Origin: Modestobacter sp. VKM Ac-2977 | Lineage (GTDB): Bacteria > Actinomycetota > Actinomycetes > Mycobacteriales > Geodermatophilaceae | DNA length: 64,000 bases | Reading direction: 5' to 3' | Assembly: GCF_026968045.1 (NCBI RefSeq) | Contig: NZ_JAPVBQ010000001.1 | Span: 633,238-697,237, forward strand | In this document: piece after piece, positions 34,082 through 43,635 of the stretch | Position numbering within the stretch: the stretch's first letter is position 1 | Layout: each line of letters opens with the position of its first letter | The notes under the pieces: model-generated | Told to the model about the DNA's origin: nothing | Seen by the model: only the letters and a program-made list of their open reading frames with translations | The model's database searches: none | Program-made: the position numbers and the translations under genes

Positions 34082-34741
34082 TCAGCCCAGGTGCTTGGCC
34101 GCCTCCCGCCGGGAGAGCGGGCTGAGCTCGTGCTCGGCCAGGAACCGGCGCACCCAGTCGGGGTCGGTCTTGGTGTGCTCGCGCAGCGCCCAGCCGATCG
34201 CCTTGCGGACGAAGAACTCCGGGTCGGCGGCGTTGACCTCGATCACCTCGGCCAGCAGCGCGGTGTCGGTGCGCTCCTTGGCGCCGAGCTGGGCGATCAC
34301 CGCGCTGCGCCGCAGCCACCGGTCCGGGTCCCGCGCCCAGCTCTGCAGCACCGGTCGCAGTTGCGCGGGGTGGGCGAGCAGCAGGTCGCGGACCCGAGGC
34401 TGGACCCCGTCGACCAGGTCCCACCACGCGCCGGTGGTGATCATCTCCTCGTACAGCGGCAGCAGCTCCAGGGCATCGCGGGCGACGGGCAGCCCGGTCA
34501 GCGCGATGGCGGCGTGGCGCTCCTCCCGCACGGTCGCCTCCCGCCACAGCGCACCGGCGGCCCGTTCGACGTCCGGTGGGTGCGCGGCCGCGGCGGCCCG
34601 GACGATCCGGCGGACGTCGGGCAGCCGCACCCCGAGGCAGGGCTCCTCCGTCTTCAGGTAGGCCTGCATGCCGCGGCCCCGCTCGGGGTCGGCTGCCGCC
34701 CGCAGCGCGGCGCGCACCTCCGGGACCAGGTCAGCGGCCAT
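34082..34741 (-). CDS. DNA alkylation repair protein (AlkD-like HEAT-repeat)
   Basis: The 219-residue all-helical protein matches the AlkD family of HEAT-repeat DNA glycosylases: EPCLGVRLPDVRRIVR, REERHAAIALTG, WWDLVDGVQPRVRDLLL and EFFVRKAIGWALREHTKTDP. The WD and RK positions lie where AlkD contacts damaged DNA. It would excise alkylated purines. The start is ATG 34741; its stop is shared in a TGATCA with the end of the convergent Ser-x-x gene. Confidence 0.88.
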   Translation of the reverse strand: MAADLVPEVRAALRAAADPERGRGMQAYLKTEEPCLGVRLPDVRRIVRAAAAAHPPDVERAAGALWREATVREERHAAIALTGLPVARDALELLPLYEEMITTGAWWDLVDGVQPRVRDLLLAHPAQLRPVLQSWARDPDRWLRRSAVIAQLGAKERTDTALLAEVIEVNAADPEFFVRKAIGWALREHTKTDPDWVRRFLAEHELSPLSRREAAKHLG

Positions 34742-34841
34742 GCCGGCGATCCTGCCGCAGTCGGATCGCCTGGCGGGAGCCCTCGTGCGAGGCTGCCCGG
34801 GGAGGTCGCCCGCCGGTGCGCGGCCCTGGTCGGGAGGTCCC

Positions 34842-36380
34842 GTGAACGGCGCGCAGGCAGTCATCCGCACCCTGGTCGACGGCGGGGTGGACGTCTGCTT
34901 CGCCAACCCCGGCACCTCGGAGATGCACTTCGTCGCGGCCCTGGACGACGTCCCGGAGATGCGTGCCGTGCTCACCCTGTTCGAGGGGGTCGCCACCGGC
35001 GCCGCCGACGGGTACGCGCGGATGACCGGGTCGCCGGCGGCCACGCTGCTGCACCTGGGGCCGGGGCTGGGCAACGGGATCGCCAACCTGCACAACGCCC
35101 GCCGGGCACGGACGCCGCTGGTCAACGTCATCGGCGACCACGCGCTGACCCACAAGCGGCTGGATGCGCCGCTGGAGTCCGACATCGACGCGCTGGCCGG
35201 CACGGTGTCCGGGTGGGTGCGCCGGTCGCTGGCCACCAGCGAGGTCGGTGCGGACACCGCCGACGCGATCGCCGCGGCGACCCGCGGTCAGGTGGCCAGC
35301 CTGGTGCTGCCGGCCGACGTCTCCTGGAGCGACGGCGCCGCGGTGGCCGCCGTCCCGGCCCGGCGCCCGACCCCGCAGGTGCCGGCCTCCGTGGTGGCGG
35401 AGGTGGCCGGCGTGCTCGGCGGTTCGACGGTGCTCTTCCTCGGCGGCGACGCGGTGCTCGAGCCCGGGCTGCGGGCCGCTGCCCAGGTCGCCGCGGGCAC
35501 CGGTACCCGGCTGCTGTCCCAGCGGTCCCCCGCGCGGATGCAGCGCGGGGCCGGGCTGCCCGACGTGCTCAAGCTGCCCTATCCGCCCGAGGGCGCCCGC
35601 AAGCAGCTGGCCGGCGTGCAGCACCTGGTGCTGGTCGGGGCCGCTGAGCCGGTGGCGTTCTTCGGCTACCCCGGCATGGACGGCCGGCTGCTGCCCGAGG
35701 GCTGCACGGTGCACGTGCTCGCCGAGCCGGGGGAGGACGCCGTCGCGGCGCTGCAGGCCCTGGCTGAGTCGACTGCACCGGACGCCGTCCCGGAGCTGGC
35801 CGAGGCCCGCCGTCCGGACCTGCCCACCGGGGAGCTGGACATCAAGGCCCTGGCCGAGGTGGTCGGCGCGTTGCTGCCCGAGCGGGCGATCGTCGTCGAC
35901 GAGGCGCTGACCAGCGGCTACTTCCTCCCCATGGCGACCGTCGGGGCGCCGGCGCACGACTGGCTGACCCTCACCGGCGGGGCGATCGGGCAGGGGATGC
36001 CGGTGGCCACCGGCGCCGCGGTGGCCTGCCCGGACCGGCCGGTGGTCTCGCTGCAGGCCGATGGCAGCGCGATGTACACGATCCAGGCGCTGTGGACCCA
36101 GGCCCGCGAGGAGCTCGACGTCACCACGGTCATCTGCGACAACAGCGCCTACGCGATCCTGGCCAGCGAGCTGGAGAGCGTCGGGGCGGCCGGCGGGGGA
36201 GAACGCGCCGGGAAGCTGCTGGACCTGGGCGGGCCGGCGCTGGACTTCGTCGCGCTGGCCACCGGGATGGGCGTGCCGGCCACCCGGGCCACCACCGCCG
36301 AGGAGCTGGCCGAGCAGTTCCGCGCCGCGCTGGCCGAGCCCGGGCCGCACCTGATCGACGCCGTCCTGCCGCGCGGCTGA
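34842..36380 (+). CDS. Thiamine diphosphate-dependent enzyme, acetolactate synthase large-subunit type
   Basis: The 512-residue ThDP enzyme has the three-domain layout. The catalytic Glu is in LFEGVATGAADGYAR near residue 50, the central domain is degenerate, and the C-terminal ThDP-Mg motif is GSAMYTIQALWTQAREELDV with NSAY. The N-terminal FANPGTSEMHFVAAL resembles IlvB-like and benzoylformate decarboxylase-like proteins of unassigned substrate rather than biosynthetic IlvB, and no ilvN or ilvC lies nearby. GTG 34842 follows GGAGGT. Annotators usually call this family acetolactate synthase; the true 2-keto acid is unknown. Confidence 0.82.
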   Translation: MNGAQAVIRTLVDGGVDVCFANPGTSEMHFVAALDDVPEMRAVLTLFEGVATGAADGYARMTGSPAATLLHLGPGLGNGIANLHNARRARTPLVNVIGDHALTHKRLDAPLESDIDALAGTVSGWVRRSLATSEVGADTADAIAAATRGQVASLVLPADVSWSDGAAVAAVPARRPTPQVPASVVAEVAGVLGGSTVLFLGGDAVLEPGLRAAAQVAAGTGTRLLSQRSPARMQRGAGLPDVLKLPYPPEGARKQLAGVQHLVLVGAAEPVAFFGYPGMDGRLLPEGCTVHVLAEPGEDAVAALQALAESTAPDAVPELAEARRPDLPTGELDIKALAEVVGALLPERAIVVDEALTSGYFLPMATVGAPAHDWLTLTGGAIGQGMPVATGAAVACPDRPVVSLQADGSAMYTIQALWTQAREELDVTTVICDNSAYAILASELESVGAAGGGERAGKLLDLGGPALDFVALATGMGVPATRATTAEELAEQFRAALAEPGPHLIDAVLPRG

Positions 36381-37820
36381 TCAGGTGTCCGCGACCCGGG
36401 CCTCCTCCTCGGCCGGGGAGCGACGGCCGAAGTAGAAGATGCCGATCCCCAGCGACACGACGAGCAGCACGGCCATGAAGACGAGCAGCGGCACCGCGCC
36501 GAACTGGGCGATCAGTGGCAGCGACGCCGCGGTGACCAGGCCGCCGCCGAAGAAGGGCTCGAAGGCCAGCTGTTTGTAGCCGAACGCCTCCATCGCCGGG
36601 GTCGCGGCGTTGGGGTCGGCGACCCGGATCAGGATCAGCCCGGTGGCCGTGACGCCGAGGGACTGCCCGAGGTCGCCGATGCCGCGTTCGAACCAGAACC
36701 GCGGGATCATCCGGCGGGCCAGGAAGACGAAGACCCCGACGTTCCAGGCGAGCCCGGCGACGGCCAGGAGCAGGAACGTCACCCAGTTGTTGGCGATCGC
36801 CTGGATGGACAGCGTGGCCAGCGCGCTGATGATCAGCAGGTCCAGCGCGATGCCCTGGATCCGCAGCATCATCTGCCGGTCGACGATGCCGGTGCGGTCG
36901 AACCGGTCGACCAGCTTCTGCACCGCGACGCCGCCGATCATGGCCAGCGGGAACAGCGGCACGTACTCGAAGAGCTCGACGGTGTCGGCCCACAGCAGCC
37001 GCTCCAGCGCCTGCAGCGCCTCCAGGAGGGCGAGCCCGAGCAGGATCGCCACGGCGACGACGGCGAAGTGGATCGCGAGCGGCTCGACCGAGGCGGTGCG
37101 CACCGTCAGCATCGCGGCCGGCTTCTGCTCCTCCCGCTCGTACAGCCCGCGCTGCTCGGCCAGCGAGGTCTTGGCGTCGCTCTCCAGCACCTCGGCGCGG
37201 CCGGTGTGCACCCCCCAGTTGATCAGCGCGATGCCGACGACGACGCCGGCGACGACGCCGACCGTGGCCAGCCCGAGCGCCAGGTCCTGCCCCTCGGGGA
37301 AGCCGAGCTCGGCGAAGGTGTCGCCCAGCCCCGCGGCGGTGCCGTGCCCGCCCTCGAAGCCGACCTCGATCAGCGCGCCGACCATCGGGTCCTGGTCGAG
37401 GAAGGGCACCAGCAGGAGGACGGCGAGCAGCAGCCCGACCACGTACTGGCCGGACGCCATGGTGACGCCGAGCGCCAGCTGCGGGCCGGCCAGCTCGGCG
37501 GCCTCCTTCACCTTCGGGATGCGCTCGCCGAGGAACAACGTCGCGAAGACCACCGAGATGAGCAGGCCGGGCAGCGACGCCCAGACGTCGAGGAACTCCT
37601 CCGGCCACAGCCCGCCGGTCAGCGGGGCGTCCGGCCCGCCGATCGCCTCGGCGATCGACCCGACCACCTCCGGGCCGATCAGCAGCGCCAGGAAACCGCC
37701 GATGATCGAGCTGGGGAGGAAGAGCTTCTGCGCGATCCGCGACCGGATCCGGATGAGCTTGGCGACCAGGAGCAGGACGCCCAGCACGAGCAGGCTGAGT
37801 CCGATGACGTCGGCGGACAC
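36381..37820 (-). CDS. gltS: Sodium/glutamate symporter GltS family
   Basis: The 479-residue protein has about twelve helices in two inverted halves. KLFLPSSIIGGFLALLIGPEV opens the first, and GGHGTAAGLGDTFAELGF is the GltS signature loop. It takes up glutamate with sodium. Compared with Escherichia coli GltS it is longer, with a charged insert around residues 240-260 (SLAEQRGLYEREEQK). GTG 37820 follows GGGAGGC. The gene is convergent with the ThDP enzyme gene and their stops abut in TGATCA. Confidence 0.87.
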   Translation of the reverse strand: MSADVIGLSLLVLGVLLLVAKLIRIRSRIAQKLFLPSSIIGGFLALLIGPEVVGSIAEAIGGPDAPLTGGLWPEEFLDVWASLPGLLISVVFATLFLGERIPKVKEAAELAGPQLALGVTMASGQYVVGLLLAVLLLVPFLDQDPMVGALIEVGFEGGHGTAAGLGDTFAELGFPEGQDLALGLATVGVVAGVVVGIALINWGVHTGRAEVLESDAKTSLAEQRGLYEREEQKPAAMLTVRTASVEPLAIHFAVVAVAILLGLALLEALQALERLLWADTVELFEYVPLFPLAMIGGVAVQKLVDRFDRTGIVDRQMMLRIQGIALDLLIISALATLSIQAIANNWVTFLLLAVAGLAWNVGVFVFLARRMIPRFWFERGIGDLGQSLGVTATGLILIRVADPNAATPAMEAFGYKQLAFEPFFGGGLVTAASLPLIAQFGAVPLLVFMAVLLVVSLGIGIFYFGRRSPAEEEARVADT

Positions 37821-38098
37821 GGTGCCTCCCTCGGGGAGATCCGGGTCGGGACCGGTCACGCAGGGTGGTCCCTGACGGGTCTCACACCCTGGCGGCTCAG
37901 AGGTCCGCCGACAACCCCCCGGTCGACCGGAACCCGCCCGACCCGCCCGTGGGCTCGGTGCAGTCGCTGTAACCACTCCGGCTGCGGCAACTGGACATTC
38001 GCCTCGCTCGGTGCTCCGGCGCTGGTCACGCCGCCGTCGGCCGGGTTTCCCAGTGATCGACGCAGGGCATCTGTGGGCCACCACCCGAGGAGGATCCC

Positions 38099-38596
38099 GT
38101 GGACATCTGGCTGATCGTCGTCATCGTCATCGCCGTGCTGATCGTGCTGGCGCTCGTCGCGGTGGCGATCACCAAGCGCGGCGGGGCGAGCAAGGAGCGC
38201 AGGCGCGAGCAGGCCCTCGAGCACCTGCGGGAGGCGGAGGTGCTGTCCGCGCGCGCGGACGAGGAGCAGGCCCTCGCCGATGAGCAGGCCGCCCGGGCCC
38301 GGCGGGAACGGGCCGAGGTCGAGGAGCGCACCACGCTGGCGGAGGAGGAAGCGCACGAGCGCACGGTCCACGCCCAGCAGGAACGGTCGAGGGCCGCGGA
38401 GCTCAAGGCGAAGGCAGAGAAGCTCGCCCCGGGGCTGACTCAGTCCGACGGCTTGCCCCACGAGGAGGGCGACGACCGACGCGACCTCGCGGTGGGGCAG
38501 GACGTACCCCACGCCGAGACCGCGCGGCAGGGCGACCTGGTGCGCGGGGAGGCGTCCGCGCAGCAGGAGGGGCCACACGGCGCCACCCGCGCCTGA
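38099..38596 (+). CDS. Small membrane-anchored coiled-coil protein
   Basis: The 165-residue protein has one N-terminal transmembrane helix (WLIVVIVIAVLIVLALVAVA), a short basic stop-transfer region and a long acidic/basic coiled coil (about residues 35-110, rich in EEQALADEQAARARRERAEV-type heptads). A hydrophilic tail follows. GTG 38099 follows GAGGAGGA. I do not recognise a functional family; similar proteins occur in actinobacteria without assigned roles. About 280 bp of non-coding DNA precede it. Confidence 0.72.
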   Translation: MDIWLIVVIVIAVLIVLALVAVAITKRGGASKERRREQALEHLREAEVLSARADEEQALADEQAARARRERAEVEERTTLAEEEAHERTVHAQQERSRAAELKAKAEKLAPGLTQSDGLPHEEGDDRRDLAVGQDVPHAETARQGDLVRGEASAQQEGPHGATRA

Positions 38597-38675
38597 TCAC
38601 ACCTCATTCCGCTCATGGGACGGACCGGGTCTCGTTACAGGCACTGGAACGAGGCGCCGACCCGCTGCTCCGAGG

Positions 38676-40265
38676 TCAGCTCGGCGAGGCGTCGTCGACC
38701 GCGGTGGGTGACGGTGGGGCGCTGCCGCCGTGCGGTGCCTCGCCGGTCATCAGCTGGACGATCTGTCGGCGGTCGACCGCCGAGGGGAGGCCCCAGGCCG
38801 GCTCGTACTCGTAGACCTCGGCGAGCGGGCGTGAGGCGGTCCGGCCGGTGAGGATCTCCACCGCTGAGGTGTCGATGAGCCCGGGGTGCTCCACGCCGCA
38901 GGCCTCCGCGACCTTGAGCAGGTCGCGCCGGAGCGTCTGGATGTAGGTGGCCGCCCGCACCGCCTTCAGGGCGGGGTCCAGGCCGTGCGCGAGCCAGGCG
39001 TTCTGGGTGGCGACACCGGTGGGGCAGGTGTCGGTGTGGCACTTCTGCGCCTGGATGCAGCCGATCGCCAGCATCGCCTCGCGGGCGACGTTGACCAGGT
39101 CGCAGCCGAGTGCGAAGGCGATGATCGCGTTGTCGGGCAGGCCGAGCTTGCCGCCGCCGATGAAGGTGACCTGCTCGTGCAGCCCGGCCCGGGCGAAGGT
39201 GGAGTAGACCCGGGCGAAGCCCAGCTGGAAGGGCAGCGAGACCGAGTCGGTGAAGATCAGCGGCGCGGCGCCGGTACCGCCCTCGCCGCCGTCGATGGTC
39301 ACGAAGTCCACGCCCCGTCCGGTGGTCGCCATCAGCTCGGTGAGCTCGTGCCAGAACCCCATGTCCCCGACGGCGGACTTGATGCCGACCGGCAGCCCGG
39401 TCTCGGCGGCCAGCAGCTCGACCCAGTCGAGCAGGCTGTCGGTGTCGGAGAACTCGGCGTGCCGGGACGGGCTGATGCAGTCGAGGCCCTCCGGGACCCC
39501 GCGGGTGGCGGCGATCTCGGCGGAGACCTTGGCTGCGGGAAGCACGCCGCCGAGGCCGGGCTTGGCACCCTGGCTGAGCTTGATCTCCAGGGCGCGGACG
39601 GGGGCGGAGGCGACCAGGTCCGTGAGCCGGGCCAGGTCGAAGCGGCCGTGCTCGTCGCGGCAGCCGAAGTACGCCGTCCCGAGCTGGAACACCAGCTCAC
39701 CGCCGTGCCGGTGGTGCGGGGACACCCCGCCTTCGCCGCTGTTGTGCAGACAGCCGGCCAGCGCGGCGCCGCGGTTGAGCGCCTCGACCGCCTGGCCGGA
39801 CAGCGACCCGAAGCTCATCGCGGAGATGTTCACGACCGACTGCGGTCGGAACGCGTGCGCCCGGCCGCGGGCGGCGCCGAGCACCTTGGCGCTGGGCAGC
39901 GGCGTCTCCTGGCCGGCCTGCGCGGTGGTGGCCGGGACGGCGTGGCCGAAGGTGCGGTGGTTGATGACCGGGTAGCCGGCGGTGAACTCGAGGTCGTTGT
40001 CGGTGCCGAAGCCGAAGTAGTTGTTCTGCTTCTTCGCCGAGGCGTACACCCAGCGCCGCTGGTCGCGGGTGAACGGCCGCTCCTCGTTGTTGCCGGCCAC
40101 CAGGTACTGCCGCATCTCCGGTCCGATGGACTCCAGCAGGTATCGGGCCCGGCCGAGCACCGGGAAGTTGCGCAGCAGGGTGTGCTCGCGTTGCAGCAGG
40201 TCGCGGACGGCGACCCCGGCGAGGGCGGAGAGTCCGGCGGTCGCGACGCGGGTTGCCCAGGTCAT
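38676..40265 (-). CDS. GltB2-type FMN-binding glutamate synthase-related protein
   Basis: The 529-residue protein has an N-terminal helix and then the glutamate synthase alpha-subunit-like FMN barrel: FRPQSVVNISAMSFGSLSGQ, NSGEGGVSPHH, IKLSQGAKPGLGGVLP, TIDGGEGGTGAAP. A 3Fe-4S-type cysteine set CIQAQKCHTDTCPTG is present. The amidotransferase domain is absent, so it is not a full glutamate synthase. Stand-alone versions are implicated in archaeal-type glutamate or methylamine metabolism, but actinobacterial members are uncharacterised. ATG 40265 begins the frame. Confidence 0.88.
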   Translation of the reverse strand: MTWATRVATAGLSALAGVAVRDLLQREHTLLRNFPVLGRARYLLESIGPEMRQYLVAGNNEERPFTRDQRRWVYASAKKQNNYFGFGTDNDLEFTAGYPVINHRTFGHAVPATTAQAGQETPLPSAKVLGAARGRAHAFRPQSVVNISAMSFGSLSGQAVEALNRGAALAGCLHNSGEGGVSPHHRHGGELVFQLGTAYFGCRDEHGRFDLARLTDLVASAPVRALEIKLSQGAKPGLGGVLPAAKVSAEIAATRGVPEGLDCISPSRHAEFSDTDSLLDWVELLAAETGLPVGIKSAVGDMGFWHELTELMATTGRGVDFVTIDGGEGGTGAAPLIFTDSVSLPFQLGFARVYSTFARAGLHEQVTFIGGGKLGLPDNAIIAFALGCDLVNVAREAMLAIGCIQAQKCHTDTCPTGVATQNAWLAHGLDPALKAVRAATYIQTLRRDLLKVAEACGVEHPGLIDTSAVEILTGRTASRPLAEVYEYEPAWGLPSAVDRRQIVQLMTGEAPHGGSAPPSPTAVDDASPS

Positions 40266-40481
40266 GTCCCACTATGACGCGCGCCCGCTCCGATCGTGTC
40301 CGGTTCCGCGCCGGGACCTCGTTGTGCGCGGCCGGGGCGCCTCGCAGTCGGCGTGTCCCCTGACCGGGTGAACCAGCCGGGTGAGCGGTCACTCCTTGTC
40401 CACAGGGCGTCCCGCGAGACCGGATCGTCCCCTTACAGTCACGGCACTCATCTGACCAAGTGGCTGCTCAACGGGGGTGTC

Positions 40482-41735
40482 GTGCCGGTGGCGAGCTCTG
40501 CCGTCGATCTCGTCGACGGCGAGGTCCGGGAGCTGATCCGGCGCCGGGGGCTCGACCCGTTCGGCGATCCCGGGCCGGTGCGGATGCTGGTGCGGGACGT
40601 GGTCGCCGACTACTCCGAGCGTTCGCTGTCCTCCACGCTGCCGCCGGTCGGTGACCCGGAGGGCGTCGTCCGGGACGTGCTGGACCGGGTGGCCGGCTAC
40701 GGGCCGCTGCAGCGGTGGCTGGACGACCCCGAGGTCGAGGAGATCTGGGTCAACGAGCCGGGCCGGGTGTTCGTCGCCCGCCGTGGGCGCAGTGAGCTGA
40801 CGACGACGATCCTGGGGGCCGGGCAGCTGGCGGACCTGGTCGAGCGGATGCTGCGCAGCTCCGGTCGGCGGATCGACATGTCCACCCCCTTCGTCGACGC
40901 GATGCTGCCCGACGGGTCCCGGCTCCATGTGGTGATCCCGGACGTCACGCGCCGGCACATGGCGGTCAACATCAGGAAGTTCGTGCTGCAGGCGCACTCG
41001 CTCGACGAGCTGGTGGCGCTGGGCACGCTGACCTCGCAGGTGGCCCGCTTCCTGGAGGCCTCGGTCGCCGCCGGGCTCAACATCCTGGTCTCCGGCGGCA
41101 CGCAGGCTGGCAAGACCACGATGCTCAACTGCCTGTGCGCGGCCGTGCCGGCCCGCGAGCGGGTGGTCACCTGCGAAGAGGTCTTCGAGCTCCGGGTGCC
41201 GCTGCCCGACGTCGTCGCGATGCAGACCCGGCAGGCCAACCTCGAGGGCGCCGGGGAGATCCCGCTGCGCCGGCTGGTGAAGGAAGCGCTGCGGATGCGG
41301 CCCTCCCGGCTGGTCGTCGGGGAGGTGCGCCAGGAGGAGTGCCTGGACCTGTTGATCGCGTTGAACAGCGGACTGCCCGGCATGTGCACGCTGCACGCCA
41401 ACAGCGCCCGCGAGGCCGTGGTCAAGATGTGCACCCTGCCGCTGCTGGCCGGGGAGAACATCGGGCACGCCTTCGTCGTCCCGACCGTGGCCTCCAGCGT
41501 CGACCTCGTCGTGCACGTGGGCACCGAGCCCAGCGGTGCGCGGCGGCTGCGCGAGGTCGTGGCGCTGCCCGGCCGCACCGAGGGCAGCGTCGTCGAGACC
41601 GCCGACGTCTTCACCACCCGTGACGGCCGGCTGGTGCGCGCCGACGGCTACCCGCCGCACGCCGACCGCTACGCCGCCCACGGCTTCGACCTGGCCGCAC
41701 TGCTGGGTGACCCGGCCGAACGGCGGACTGCGTGA
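40482..41735 (+). CDS. tadA: Tad pilus/secretion ATPase TadA (CpaF)
   Basis: The 417-residue secretion ATPase has the N-terminal CpaF domain (VLDRVAGYGPLQRWLDDPEV) and Walker A GGTQAGKTT with Lys211. An Asp-box-like CEEVFELR, Walker B LVVGEVRQEECLDLL and a His box (GMCTLHANS) follow. It powers assembly of Flp pili or a related secretion structure. GTG 40482 is the likely start, with GTG 40488 as alternative. The usual upstream tadZ/ssd gene is missing; a GltB2 gene lies divergently instead. The stop overlaps tadB by 4 bp. Confidence 0.93.
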   Translation: MPVASSAVDLVDGEVRELIRRRGLDPFGDPGPVRMLVRDVVADYSERSLSSTLPPVGDPEGVVRDVLDRVAGYGPLQRWLDDPEVEEIWVNEPGRVFVARRGRSELTTTILGAGQLADLVERMLRSSGRRIDMSTPFVDAMLPDGSRLHVVIPDVTRRHMAVNIRKFVLQAHSLDELVALGTLTSQVARFLEASVAAGLNILVSGGTQAGKTTMLNCLCAAVPARERVVTCEEVFELRVPLPDVVAMQTRQANLEGAGEIPLRRLVKEALRMRPSRLVVGEVRQEECLDLLIALNSGLPGMCTLHANSAREAVVKMCTLPLLAGENIGHAFVVPTVASSVDLVVHVGTEPSGARRLREVVALPGRTEGSVVETADVFTTRDGRLVRADGYPPHADRYAAHGFDLAALLGDPAERRTA

Positions 41736-42595
41736 GCGTGCCCGGCGGCCTGCTCGGGCTGGCTCTCGGCGTCGGCCTGCTGCTGATCTGGCGCAGCGGC
41801 GCTCGGGCGCCGGTACGGCGGGCGGGCACCTCCCGGCCGGGACGGCGTCAGCAGCTGCTGGCCGCCGCCGGGCTGACCGGGATCAACTCCGCCCAGCTGC
41901 TCGCGCTCCAGGTCGCCCTGGGCATCGCCTGTCTCCTGCTGGTGCTGCTGACCACGCAGACGGTGACGATCAGCCTGGCGTTCGGTGTCTTCGGCTCGGC
42001 GGTGCCGTACCTGCTGGTGCGTCGGCTGGCCGCCAAGCGCCGGGCCGACCTGCGCGAGGTGTGGCCGGAGGTCGTGGACAACCTGGCGTCGGCGGTGCGG
42101 GCCGGGCTCTCGCTGCCCGAGGCGCTGTCGGCGCTCGCCGTCCGGGGCCCGGAGGTGCTGCGCGGCTCCTTCGCCCGCTTCGCCGTCGATCACCGCTCCA
42201 GCGGCCGGTTCAGCGACGCCCTCGACCGGTTGAAGGACGACCTTGCCGACCCGGTGGGCGACCGGATCGTCGAGACGCTGCGGGTGGCGCGCGAGGTGGG
42301 CGGCAGCGACCTCGGCCGGGTGTTGCGCACGCTGGCCGCGTTCCTCCGCGAGGACGCCCGGGCCCGCGCGGAGCTGGAGACCCGGCAGGGGTGGGTCATC
42401 CAGGCCGCCCGGCTGGCCGTGGCCGCGCCGTGGGTGGTGCTGCTCCTGCTCGCCACGCAGCAGCAGACCCTCACCGCCTACGACAGCCCGCTCGGGACGG
42501 CGCTGCTGCTCATCGGCGGCGGGGTGTGCCTGCTCGCCTACCGGCTGATGCTGAAGATCGGGCGGTTGCCCGAGGACGTGCGGGTGCTCCAGTGA
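41732..42595 (+). CDS. tadB: Tad inner-membrane platform protein TadB (T2SSF domain)
   Basis: The 287-residue protein has N-terminal helices and a type II secretion F domain (DLREVWPEVVDNLASAVRAG, LSLPEALSAL, LRVAREVGGSDLGRVLRTL), then C-terminal helices. GTG 41732 overlaps tadA. With TadC it forms the membrane platform on which TadA acts. Confidence 0.92.
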   Translation: MSVPGGLLGLALGVGLLLIWRSGARAPVRRAGTSRPGRRQQLLAAAGLTGINSAQLLALQVALGIACLLLVLLTTQTVTISLAFGVFGSAVPYLLVRRLAAKRRADLREVWPEVVDNLASAVRAGLSLPEALSALAVRGPEVLRGSFARFAVDHRSSGRFSDALDRLKDDLADPVGDRIVETLRVAREVGGSDLGRVLRTLAAFLREDARARAELETRQGWVIQAARLAVAAPWVVLLLLATQQQTLTAYDSPLGTALLLIGGGVCLLAYRLMLKIGRLPEDVRVLQ

Positions 42596-42665
42596 GTGAG
42601 CATCGCAGCGAGCGCCAGCGAGCGAGGAGCGGAGCGAACGGGCCGCGGAGCGGCGCGGTGTCGTC
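42596..42665 (+). repeat. Low-complexity GCGAGCG repeat in the tadB-tadC spacer
   Basis: The 70-bp spacer holds overlapping copies of AGCGAGCG/GAGCGGAGCG in an otherwise tightly packed operon. It could encode a Ser-Glu-Arg-rich stretch if read, but no start is evident. Similar motifs recur at gene ends in several actinobacteria. Confidence 0.45.
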
Positions 42666-43607
42666 GTGAGCGCCGGACTGACGGGCATGCTGCTCGGTCT
42701 GGTCGCGGCCACCGGCGTGCTGCTGGCGGTGAGCTTCGCGCCGCCGTTCCGGCAGGTGCGCCTGGTCGACCGGCTCGCGCCCTACGTGCACGACAGCCCG
42801 GCGCCGTCCCGGCTGCTGGGCACCGCCACCCAGCCGGGGGTGCTCAGCGCCGCCCGGCGGGTGTTCGGCCCGGTGCTGGCCGACGGCGCGCGACACGTCG
42901 ACCGGCTGCTCGGTGGGCGGGTGGCGGTGCGGCGGCGGCTGGATGCGCTGAACTCCGACATGACGGTCGAGGACTTCCGGATCGAGCAGGTCGTGTGGGG
43001 TGGGCTCGGGCTGCTGGGCGCCGCCGTCCTCTCGGTCGTGGGGTCGGCGCTGGCGGGGACGGTGAACCTGCTGTCGGTCGTGCTCTTGTGCGTGGCCGGC
43101 CTGGTCGGCGGGGTGCTCGGCCGGGATTGGTGGCTGACCCAGCAGGTGCAGCGGCGCGAGGAGCTGCTGCTGGCCGAGTTCCCGGTGGTCGCCGAGCTGC
43201 TGGCGCTGGCCGTGACGGCAGGGGAGAGCCCGACCGCGGCGATCGCCCGGGTCACCCGGCTCTCCGGCGGTGAGCTGGCCCGGGAGCTGGGCGCCACGCT
43301 GGCCCGCGCCCGCGCCGGGGTGCCGCTGGTCGACGCGCTGCAGCAGCTGGCCGACCGCACCTCACTCGACCCGCTGGCCCGTTTCGTCGACGGCCTGATC
43401 GTGGCCATCGAGCGCGGCACCCCGCTGGCCGAGGTGCTGCGGGCCCAGGCCGCCGACGTGCGGGAGGCCGGCAAGCGACGGCTGCTCGAAGCAGGCGGGC
43501 GCAAGGAGATCGCGATGATGGTCCCGGTCGTGTTCCTGGTGCTGCCCGTCACCGTCCTGTTCGCCCTGTACCCGGGGCTGATCAGCATCGTCTCGCTGGC
43601 GCAGTGA
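42666..43607 (+). CDS. tadC: Tad inner-membrane platform protein TadC (T2SSF domain)
   Basis: The 313-residue protein has an N-terminal helix, an F domain (EFPVVAELLALAVTAGESPT, LARELGATLARARAGVPLVD) and a C-terminal hydrophobic hairpin (MMVPVVFLVLPVTVLFALYP). It is the TadB partner. It starts at GTG 42666 and is followed 28 bp later by the pilin gene. Confidence 0.92.
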   Translation: MSAGLTGMLLGLVAATGVLLAVSFAPPFRQVRLVDRLAPYVHDSPAPSRLLGTATQPGVLSAARRVFGPVLADGARHVDRLLGGRVAVRRRLDALNSDMTVEDFRIEQVVWGGLGLLGAAVLSVVGSALAGTVNLLSVVLLCVAGLVGGVLGRDWWLTQQVQRREELLLAEFPVVAELLALAVTAGESPTAAIARVTRLSGGELARELGATLARARAGVPLVDALQQLADRTSLDPLARFVDGLIVAIERGTPLAEVLRAQAADVREAGKRRLLEAGGRKEIAMMVPVVFLVLPVTVLFALYPGLISIVSLAQ

Positions 43608-43635
43608 CGCCGGTGACCGACAGAGAGGACCACGG

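Noticed and set aside
34842-36380. Biosynthetic acetolactate synthase (ilvB)
   Set aside because: No ilvN or ilvC neighbours, and the sequence resembles the broader IlvB-like ThDP group, so no gene symbol was assigned.
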